This document shows positions 24,229-30,021 of a DNA stretch of 30,021 nucleotides, in pieces. Position 1 is the stretch's first letter. Every line of letters begins with the position of its first letter. The position numbers and the translations under genes were made by a program. Below the pieces are notes generated by a model, which had not been told where the DNA came from, searched no databases, and saw only the letters and a list, made by a program, of their open reading frames with translations. The DNA is from Micavibrio aeruginosavorus (lineage in GTDB: Bacteria; Pseudomonadota; Alphaproteobacteria; Micavibrionales; Micavibrionaceae), in NCBI GenBank assembly GCA_003241285.1, contig QFOT01000009.1, positions 1 through 30,021 of the forward strand. Direction: 5' to 3'.

Positions 24229-24937
24229 AGACTTCACGGCTTTCGCCCGGCTGCTGTTCAATATTAATCAGGGCCTCCTGAATTAATTTCCGGCTTAATC
24301 CCTTTTTCGTTTCAAGGGATATACGGCTGATCGTATCGGCTAATTTACGCGGCATCGCCCAGTTCCTATCCATACGAAGAAGCGCATATTTCAGTAAATC
24401 TTCCGTAACCTGAAACCCTTTATCGTTTAGCTGCTTTCCCAGCACCTGCAAAAGAATTTCATCATCGGGGCTTTTAATCCGAAAACTGGTCGCGCCGCGC
24501 AGGCGTGATGCGAGATCCGGCAATTCGATATCAAGTTCGGACGGGGCAAACCGGCTGGTCAGCAAAACATAGCGCCCCGGCGTCGAATTAAAAAAGTGGT
24601 TATAGATATGAAAGAGCTTTTCTTCCGATTCAGCATCACCAATTAAAAGATGAAGCTGATGGATGATGAGATCGCGCGGCGTTGATATAATTTCTTCAAG
24701 CGACGTTTCGCGGAAGGTTCTGGCATCCAGCACACCCGCATTACTTTTATCCTGCCACACAGACGCCAGATGCTTTTTTCCCGATCCTTCGTCGCCATAA
24801 ACGATCAGAAAAGGAACACGCCCCCAATCCGGCCATTTATCGATAAAATCGATGGCGGTTTGATTAGAGGGGCCGACGAAATAATCTTCGCGTCCATAAG
24901 CGGGACGAAATTCCAGATCGAAGGAAAGCTGGGTCAT
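24191..24937 (-). CDS. hdaA: HdaA, DnaA-like regulator of replication initiation (regulatory inactivation of DnaA)
   Basis: Works with the DNA polymerase sliding clamp to promote ATP hydrolysis by DnaA after initiation. The 248-residue protein opens with a clamp-binding motif (QLSFDLEFRP, residues 3-12), then an AAA+ core with Walker A GDEGSGKKH (48-56), sensor 1 LLTSRFAPSEL and the DLASRLRGA box with the arginine. There is no domain IV DNA-binding part, which separates it from DnaA. The Walker B acidic pair is missing: where Hda has an ID[ND] pattern, this protein reads LIIHQ (90-94). Its start overlaps the stop of the upstream membrane protein gene (ATGA), so they are coupled. Confidence 0.9.
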   Translation of the reverse strand: MTQLSFDLEFRPAYGREDYFVGPSNQTAIDFIDKWPDWGRVPFLIVYGDEGSGKKHLASVWQDKSNAGVLDARTFRETSLEEIISTPRDLIIHQLHLLIGDAESEEKLFHIYNHFFNSTPGRYVLLTSRFAPSELDIELPDLASRLRGATSFRIKSPDDEILLQVLGKQLNDKGFQVTEDLLKYALLRMDRNWAMPRKLADTISRISLETKKGLSRKLIQEALINIEQQPGESREVFIPPAIGKLNHS

Positions 24938-26091
24938 GATTCAGTTTTAATGATGATTTCAATTTCCGGCAAATTTGTCGCATCCGTAATAACAGGCGAT
25001 ACTTTTTCCGGTGTCTTATAAAAATCACTGTTTTTATAGGTCTGGATGGCAAACCCGATTAACACGCTGATAATCGCAGCCACCGGAATAGCCATCAGCA
25101 TGCCCGTCAAGCCCACCAGCGAACCACCCGCCATCAATGCGAAAATGATCCAGAGAGGGTGAAGGCCGACACTATCCCCAATAAGCTTAGGGGTGATAAA
25201 ATTGCCTTCGATAAATTGACCTGTGAAAAATATCGCCGCAATCGTCGCGACATACGTCATATCGCCATCGGTCTGCAACGCCGCCACGCCTATACTGCTG
25301 AGCAGACCAATGGTTGATCCGACATAAGGTATGATCGACAGAAGCCCGGTGCCCAGACCTATAAGCGAGCCGTATTCGAGGCCTGCGATGCTCAAGGCAA
25401 TCGCATACATCACGCCAAGAATAAGACAGACGGATAACTGCCCGCGAATAAAACCTGATATTTTGCGGTCGATCTGATCCAGCAGGCTGTTGATCGTCGC
25501 CTTGTGAGCTTTTGGAATAAGATTATGCACGAAACCCGTAATGCGCGGCCAGTCTTTCATCATGAAATAAGCAACGATCGGCACCAAAAGAGCCGTTGTT
25601 ACAAAACCGACGATGGCAGAGCCGCCCATCATCAGTCCTGCGGCTACGCCACCGACGACTTTCTGGCTCATCTGCAGCGTTTTGCCGATATCTTCTTCGA
25701 TGCTGGCATGCATCTTATCCATAAAATCAAAACCTGTCCTTTGTTCAAGAATGCTAAGGCGGCTTTGCACGATAGAGGAAATACGCTGTGTATATTGCGG
25801 AACGCTAGAAATAAATTCTCCAAATTCACGCGCCAGAAGCGGCGCGGAAATCGCGATCAAGGCAACGATAAAGAGAGAAAAAGCGCTTAAGATAAGAATG
25901 GACGCAACCCATCTTTTCATACCCTTTTGGCCGAGAATGCGCACCAGCGGATTGAGCAAATAAGCCACGATCGCCCCGATGACGAATGGCAAAAGGATAC
26001 CGTTAAAAAGGATGATCAATCCTACAAAGACAGCGAAAAGAAAAAGCCAGAATATAGCCTGCGCTTTAAAAAAAGATAATTTCTGGTTCAT
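24934..26091 (-). CDS. AI-2E transporter / PerM-family membrane protein
   Basis: 385-residue integral membrane protein of the PF01594 family (YdgG/TqsA, PerM and others). It has a hydrophobic pair of segments at the start (FWLFLFAVFVGLIILFNGILLPFVIGAIVAYLLNP), further segments in the middle, and a C-terminal block with the typical sequence GNFITPKLIGDSVGLHPLWIIFALMAGGSL. The substrate is unknown; family members have been linked to autoinducer-2, sodium/proton exchange or cofactor export, and none is provable here. It overlaps DUF2066 upstream and hdaA downstream by four bases each. The pairing with hdaA and purM is common in alphaproteobacteria. Confidence 0.92.
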   Translation of the reverse strand: MNQKLSFFKAQAIFWLFLFAVFVGLIILFNGILLPFVIGAIVAYLLNPLVRILGQKGMKRWVASILILSAFSLFIVALIAISAPLLAREFGEFISSVPQYTQRISSIVQSRLSILEQRTGFDFMDKMHASIEEDIGKTLQMSQKVVGGVAAGLMMGGSAIVGFVTTALLVPIVAYFMMKDWPRITGFVHNLIPKAHKATINSLLDQIDRKISGFIRGQLSVCLILGVMYAIALSIAGLEYGSLIGLGTGLLSIIPYVGSTIGLLSSIGVAALQTDGDMTYVATIAAIFFTGQFIEGNFITPKLIGDSVGLHPLWIIFALMAGGSLVGLTGMLMAIPVAAIISVLIGFAIQTYKNSDFYKTPEKVSPVITDATNLPEIEIIIKTES

Positions 26092-27260
26092 CGTGAATAT
26101 CCGGCTGGGTTTATTTTGTTAATATTATATTCGCCCGGCCCGATCGATTGCAGGGACAGACCACGCGCTGATAGAGCACTCGTCAAAGCCATCCAGTCGC
26201 TGTAAGTGAACTCCATCGACGCCTGATTGGTTGTGAGCGAAATAATCCGTATTGATTTAAGAGGAGGAATGCCGTTTAAAGAGCGGCGCATTGAAAGCCA
26301 GTCGCCCATCGTGTTGAAACGGGCCGTCGCTTTTATATGTCCGGCCTGCGGGGCATAGGGACTTGCCTGCGATTGTGGCGCGGCTGTCGCTTCAGTTGCC
26401 ATTTCCGCTGCCAGCGCAGGATCGACATAAAACTCCTGATTTTTCCAGTTACCTGTCATGATAGTTTTTATCTGAGGCACCGCATTATTCAGCAATTCGC
26501 CCAGCCGCTTTGCACTGCCCGTCGGAACGGGGAATGATTGAGCCAGTTCGATCCGTCCGCGATCCGTACGGTAAATATTCACCTTCAATATGTTCGCAGC
26601 CGACTGGTCGAAAACCGCAGATACGATAGCAAGATCGTAAACGCCATATCTTGATTTCATTCTTTTGATACTGGACTGGGAAAATTTCTCCGGATTGGCT
26701 TCACGCATATCCATCGTGTCCGAAACATTTCCAGCGGGAATAATCAGATTTGAATTATCCCCCTCACTTTGTTTCTGCCATGCTTGCAGCCATGGATTCT
26801 TTTTAAGATCCCACAACGCCAAAGCGCCGTTCTGACTAAAAGCAGGAATGAGTAATAGTTTTTGTGCGCCGCTACTATCCGATTGGAAATCACCTGTCGG
26901 GCCGTGACCGAAGAAGCGATTTACCGATGCCGGTTTAAAACGGAAAATATAAGTCCCCAGATAACGCCTTTTAGAAAGCTGCTCGCTGGTAATCTCAAAA
27001 TCAGACACCATCCCGGCGATAACAGCCGCTTCGGGCGCCGTAAACCCTGTCATTTGCTCCGGAGCGAGAAATCTCTCCGAGAGCATTTTAAAAGCTTTTT
27101 CCTGCGCGGCGGAAAATGCCTGATTTCTTGCTTTTACAGAGCTTTCAGCGACGATATCGACTTTAACATCGTGCACGACATAGGCCGGATTGGTCTGCGC
27201 AATGGCCAGAACCGGCATCCAGATCAGCATAAAAAGTAAAATCGGGGCTGTACGAAACAT
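26088..27260 (-). CDS. Secreted DUF2066 protein
   Basis: 390-residue protein of unknown function with a clear signal peptide (MFRTAPILLFMLIWMPVLAIAQ). The start of the mature chain (VHDVKVDIVAESSVKARNQAFSAAQEKAFKMLSERF) is typical of DUF2066, as is the middle region YGVYDLAIVSAVFD. It has no lipobox and no other membrane segment, so it should be periplasmic. It is the first gene of the DUF2066-perM-hdaA operon, with a good promoter just upstream, and is divergent from purM. The stop overlaps the ATG of the membrane protein. The function is unknown to me; linkage with the membrane protein suggests a shared envelope role. Confidence 0.8.
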   Translation of the reverse strand: MFRTAPILLFMLIWMPVLAIAQTNPAYVVHDVKVDIVAESSVKARNQAFSAAQEKAFKMLSERFLAPEQMTGFTAPEAAVIAGMVSDFEITSEQLSKRRYLGTYIFRFKPASVNRFFGHGPTGDFQSDSSGAQKLLLIPAFSQNGALALWDLKKNPWLQAWQKQSEGDNSNLIIPAGNVSDTMDMREANPEKFSQSSIKRMKSRYGVYDLAIVSAVFDQSAANILKVNIYRTDRGRIELAQSFPVPTGSAKRLGELLNNAVPQIKTIMTGNWKNQEFYVDPALAAEMATEATAAPQSQASPYAPQAGHIKATARFNTMGDWLSMRRSLNGIPPLKSIRIISLTTNQASMEFTYSDWMALTSALSARGLSLQSIGPGEYNINKINPAGYSR

Positions 27261-27292
27261 GGTAAAAATTCTAAAGAAGTGTTGAATTCCGT

Positions 27293-27321
27293 TTTATAAC
27301 TCGGGAAAGGTTTTCTTTCAA
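27293..27321 (-). promoter_or_regulatory. Promoter of the DUF2066-perM-hdaA operon
   Basis: On the minus strand TTGAAA (27321-27316) and TATAAA (27298-27293) with a 17-base spacer, each one base from consensus. The expected start near 27286 leaves a leader of about 26 bases. The -35 box overlaps the first base of the divergent purM start codon, so the two divergent promoters may compete. Confidence 0.6.
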
Positions 27322-28385
27322 TGAAACTAAATGCTTATGAAGCTGCAGGGGTCAATATAGATGCCGGGAACGAGCTTGTCGAAAAAATCAAACCAGCTGC
27401 CAAATCGACCAGCCGCAGAGGCGTTATGGGCGGATTAGGCGGTTTTGGCGCCTTATTCGACGTAAAAGCTGCCGGATATCACGACCCTGTGCTGGTTTCA
27501 GCCACAGATGGCGTCGGCACAAAGCTTAAAATCGCCATTGATACAGGCCTGCACGATACAGTCGGCATTGACCTGGTCGCCATGTGCGTTAACGATTTGA
27601 TCGTTCAAGGGGCCGAACCTCTTTTCTTCCTTGATTATTTTGCCAGCGGCAAGCTTGAGGTTGAAACCGCCGCCCGCGTTATAACCGGCATAGCCGATGG
27701 CTGCAAAGAGGCTAATTGCGCCTTGATCGGCGGCGAAACGGCGGAAATGCCCGGCATGTATCATGGCGGCGATTATGATCTGGCCGGATTCTCGGTTGGA
27801 GCCGTCGAACGGGATAAAATCCTGACCGGCCAGACGATACAGGCAGGAGATGTCGTTTATGGCCTGCCATCGAGCGGCGTTCATTCCAACGGCTTTTCTC
27901 TTGTCCGTAAAATTATCACCGACACGGATACAAAGCTAGACGATACCTGCCCTTATGAAGACGGCAAAACTCTGGCGCAGGCGCTGATGACGCCGACACG
28001 TATCTATGTGAAAGCGCTGATGAGTATTTTGAAAGAAACATCCCTGATTAAAGGACTGTCCCATATCACAGGCGGCGGCTTGCTGGAGAACATACCCCGT
28101 GTTTTGCCGGATGGCCTTGGCGTCAAACTTGATGCGACGAAATGGGAATTGCTGCCAGTTTTCAAATGGCTGAAAAAAAGCGCCGCTATCTCCAATCACG
28201 ATATGGCGCGCACATTAAACTGCGGTCTTGGCATGATTGTCATCTGTGCCGCCAATAGCGCTAATGAGCTTGAAGTCCTTTTAAAAGCCAATGGTGAAGA
28301 TTTCCACCGGATTGGTGACGTCATTGCCGCCACGGGCAATGAACGTGTCATCATAGAAAATATGGATCAAGAATGGGCAAGCTGA
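27321..28385 (+). CDS. purM: Phosphoribosylformylglycinamidine cyclo-ligase (AIR synthetase)
   Basis: Fifth step of purine synthesis: ATP-dependent ring closure of FGAM to AIR. The 354-residue protein has the standard sequence: GGFGALFDVKAAGYHDPVLVSATDGVGTKLKIA, the metal/ATP motif VAMCVNDLIVQGAEPLFFLDYF, IGGETAEMPGMYHGGDYDLAGF, and SSGVHSNGFSLVRKI. A GGAAAGG site precedes the ATG by about 10 bases. It overlaps purN by 13 bases, as expected for this pair. No PurR-type operator was recognised. Confidence 0.97.
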   Translation: MKLNAYEAAGVNIDAGNELVEKIKPAAKSTSRRGVMGGLGGFGALFDVKAAGYHDPVLVSATDGVGTKLKIAIDTGLHDTVGIDLVAMCVNDLIVQGAEPLFFLDYFASGKLEVETAARVITGIADGCKEANCALIGGETAEMPGMYHGGDYDLAGFSVGAVERDKILTGQTIQAGDVVYGLPSSGVHSNGFSLVRKIITDTDTKLDDTCPYEDGKTLAQALMTPTRIYVKALMSILKETSLIKGLSHITGGGLLENIPRVLPDGLGVKLDATKWELLPVFKWLKKSAAISNHDMARTLNCGLGMIVICAANSANELEVLLKANGEDFHRIGDVIAATGNERVIIENMDQEWAS

Positions 28386-28957
28386 AACTTGCCGTTTTAA
28401 TCTCCGGTCGCGGCAGCAATTTGCAATCCATCATCGACGCCTGCGCCGATCCTGAATTCCCTGCGCAAATTGAAATCGTTATTTCAAATAAGCCGGATGC
28501 CTACGGGTTAACCCGCGCCGAGAAGGCCGGAATTAAAACATCTATCGTGAGCCATAAAGATTACACTACGCGCGAAGCATTTGAAGACGCCCTGCAAAAC
28601 GTTCTCGACACATTCCCGATTGATCTTATTTGTCTGGCCGGGTTTATGCGCGTTTTGACCGAAGACTTCGTAAACCGATGGGACGGCAGAATGATTAATA
28701 TCCATCCCTCCCTCTTGCCGAAATTCAAAGGCCTCAATACGCATGAAAGAGCTATAGATGCCGGTGAAAAGGAAAGCGGCTGCACGATTCATTTCGTCAT
28801 CCCCGATATGGATGAAGGCCCGATCATCCTGCAAAGGAAAGTCAGCATCGAAACTGGTGAAACGGCGCAATCTCTGGCTGAGAAGGTTCTAATAGCAGAA
28901 CACGAAGCCTATCCGGAAGCGATAAGGCTTCTATCAAGCCGTCTCTTGAAATCCTGA
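28373..28957 (+). CDS. purN: Phosphoribosylglycinamide formyltransferase
   Basis: Third step of purine synthesis, using 10-formyl-tetrahydrofolate. The 194-residue protein has the phosphate loop ISGRGSNLQSII, the catalytic Asn-His of INIHPSLLPKFKG, and the catalytic aspartate in VIPDMDEGPIILQ. All active-site residues are present and the length is normal. The ATG at 28373 lies inside the end of purM in another frame, so expression is likely coupled. It is followed by 38 bases and then the small cytochrome oxidase gene. Confidence 0.97.
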   Translation: MGKLKLAVLISGRGSNLQSIIDACADPEFPAQIEIVISNKPDAYGLTRAEKAGIKTSIVSHKDYTTREAFEDALQNVLDTFPIDLICLAGFMRVLTEDFVNRWDGRMINIHPSLLPKFKGLNTHERAIDAGEKESGCTIHFVIPDMDEGPIILQRKVSIETGETAQSLAEKVLIAEHEAYPEAIRLLSSRLLKS

Positions 28958-28995
28958 ATTTTCATCGTTACAATTGCATTTAAGAGGAATTTTTT

Positions 28996-29142
28996 ATGGC
29001 CCACGATCATACTCCGGTTGAAATAGACCACTCCCAAATCGAACGCGCAGAGCAAGGCTGGGAAGCATTTACAAAATATGGTAAATGGTTCGTGTTGCAC
29101 GTGATTGCCTTACTGATTTTGATGGCAATTTTCCTAACCTAA
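28996..29142 (+). CDS. Small aa3-type cytochrome c oxidase subunit IV-like protein
   Basis: A 48-residue protein: a hydrophilic N-terminus rich in His/Asp/Glu (MAHDHTPVEIDHSQIERAEQGW), then EAFTKYGKWFVLHV leading into one membrane helix (IALLILMAIFL) at the very end. This is the pattern of the short subunit IV seen in alphaproteobacterial aa3 cytochrome c oxidase, usually 45-70 residues with a single helix. The ribosome binding site AAGAGGAA lies about 6 bases before the ATG. The main oxidase genes are not nearby, which is usual for this subunit. It may be carried on the purMN transcript (38-base gap), since no terminator was seen. Confidence 0.82.
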   Translation: MAHDHTPVEIDHSQIERAEQGWEAFTKYGKWFVLHVIALLILMAIFLT

Positions 29143-29198
29143 GCACGTATATAATCAAAGACTTATCTATTTATTAAGCTTTTTAATCAAAAGTGAAT

Positions 29199-30021
29199 AT
29201 GGAGATTTTCGGCCCATTGCCGAGTATGCTTTCTATGTTCAGTTTTCGACTGCATTTCACTCTTGGATTTTTACTCTCGCTGCTCCTTTTGGTTCAGGCG
29301 GTAAATCCTGCGCAAGCGCAGGGCAAAAAGCCAGAAGTTGGAATTGCTCCTTTGATTTTAACCGATCAGTCGACAGTTGCCACGCCCGGCCAAAATTCTC
29401 TTTTTGTCCTTCAGGATGCCGGCAGAAAATTCGGTTTTAATTCTATTATCGGCATGCTGCAGAGCGGACAGATACAAGATTCCGTTTCCACCGGAAACAT
29501 TATCAGCCTTGGATCACAGGGTCATCCCTACTGGATAATCATTCCCGTTCTTAATACGAGCAGTCAGGAACTATGGACTCTCGACTTTGGCAAGACCGGA
29601 TATGGCCGCACGGGTTTTGCCGATAAGGCTATTTTATACGAGTCGACATCAAGGCAGACTTTTTTCAATACTACTGTTAAATCCGAACTTGAAAAGACAT
29701 TCTATATTTCATCGCGGATTGCAGTCAGCATCCCTAAAAACCAGACGGCTTATCTTATTCTGTATATAGAAGGCCGCGAGGGGACATTAACGACAATCAA
29801 GCCATCGATCGAGTCTTCAACAAAACCTCAAACCGGCATTGGCCTTTTGGAACCGGATGCAAAAACATTTATCCTGATTGCAATCGCCATTCTTCTTACG
29901 GGCTTCTTAAACAGCAAGGACGCATCTTTACTTTCTTTATCCATGATGTGGGGCATCGTTTACGGCTATGAAATTTTCCTGGACCATTTCTTTTTAATCG
30001 ATCATTTCTTCGGCCAGATCA
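29199..30021 (+). CDS. Partial membrane sensor protein, probable 7TM-DISM type (cut by window end)
   Basis: An open frame without stop reaches the window end (274 codons). ATG at 29199 is taken as the start; ATG at 29226 or 29235 would give a tighter signal peptide (hydrophobic run LGFLLSLLLLVQAV ending AQAQ). A beta-rich periplasmic domain of about 170 residues follows, with YWIIIPVLNTSSQELWTLDFG and KAILYES, which resembles the extracellular domain before seven-helix DISM modules. A hydrophobic segment (TFILIAIAILLTGFL) begins the membrane part, and further hydrophobic sequence follows to the edge. Such proteins usually end in a histidine kinase or GGDEF domain, but that part lies outside the window. 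The reading frame is seen; the family is a moderate-confidence call. Confidence 0.62.
   Translation, partial: MEIFGPLPSMLSMFSFRLHFTLGFLLSLLLLVQAVNPAQAQGKKPEVGIAPLILTDQSTVATPGQNSLFVLQDAGRKFGFNSIIGMLQSGQIQDSVSTGNIISLGSQGHPYWIIIPVLNTSSQELWTLDFGKTGYGRTGFADKAILYESTSRQTFFNTTVKSELEKTFYISSRIAVSIPKNQTAYLILYIEGREGTLTTIKPSIESSTKPQTGIGLLEPDAKTFILIAIAILLTGFLNSKDASLLSLSMMWGIVYGYEIFLDHFFLIDHFFGQI

Overview
The window reads as chromosomal DNA of an alphaproteobacterium of moderate GC content. Support comes from a divK-pleD cell-cycle pair, an HdaA-type DnaA regulator, an EipB (DUF1849) envelope protein, a small alphaproteobacterial-type aa3 cytochrome oxidase subunit IV, and the familiar alphaproteobacterial gene groups plsY-dprA-topA-rnr-rpmG and aspS/rnd/hdaA/perM/purMN. 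The lineage below class level is not shown; a Rhodospirillales- or Micavibrionales-like relative would fit, but that is inference. No tRNA, rRNA, CRISPR array, transposase or prophage gene was seen.

Left end (1-6337): a type IV pilus / type II secretion-like module on the minus strand. Its order is single-domain response regulator, lipoprotein secretin, a periplasmic protein with three Ig-like repeats and a PilP/GspC-like end, a GspE/PilB ATPase with a zinc motif, and the first codons of another gene cut by the window edge. A short prepilin peptidase is transcribed divergently.

Positions 5831-15913 (plus strand): a tightly packed run, many genes overlapping by 4 bases: prepilin peptidase, CoA-transferase III, pyrB, plsY, dprA, topA, queH, rnr. 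The dihydroorotase gene pyrC, often next to pyrB, is absent here. A REPIN-like double palindrome lies between topA and queH. An orphan minus-strand gene with a 2-oxoglutarate oxygenase-like metal motif sits between rnr and rpmG, its stop codon touching that of rnr.

Positions 16740-21177: ribosomal protein L33 (long form) with a clear terminator, then on the minus strand eipB, divK and pleD, probably one transcription unit. A small cytosolic GGDEF protein follows on the plus strand, with a strong promoter almost touching its start codon.

Positions 21169-28957: aspS (with the histidine signature of a non-discriminating enzyme) and rnd are divergent. hdaA, an AI-2E/PerM-family membrane protein and a DUF2066 protein form a minus-strand operon, with purM-purN divergent from it. 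The right end holds a 48-residue cytochrome oxidase subunit IV-type protein and the start of a probable 7TM-DISM-type membrane sensor cut by the window edge.

The most unusual items are the Ig-repeat/PilP-like fusion inside the pilus operon, the orphan oxygenase-like protein, the two near-leaderless promoters, the REPIN-like repeat and the Walker-B-degenerate HdaA.
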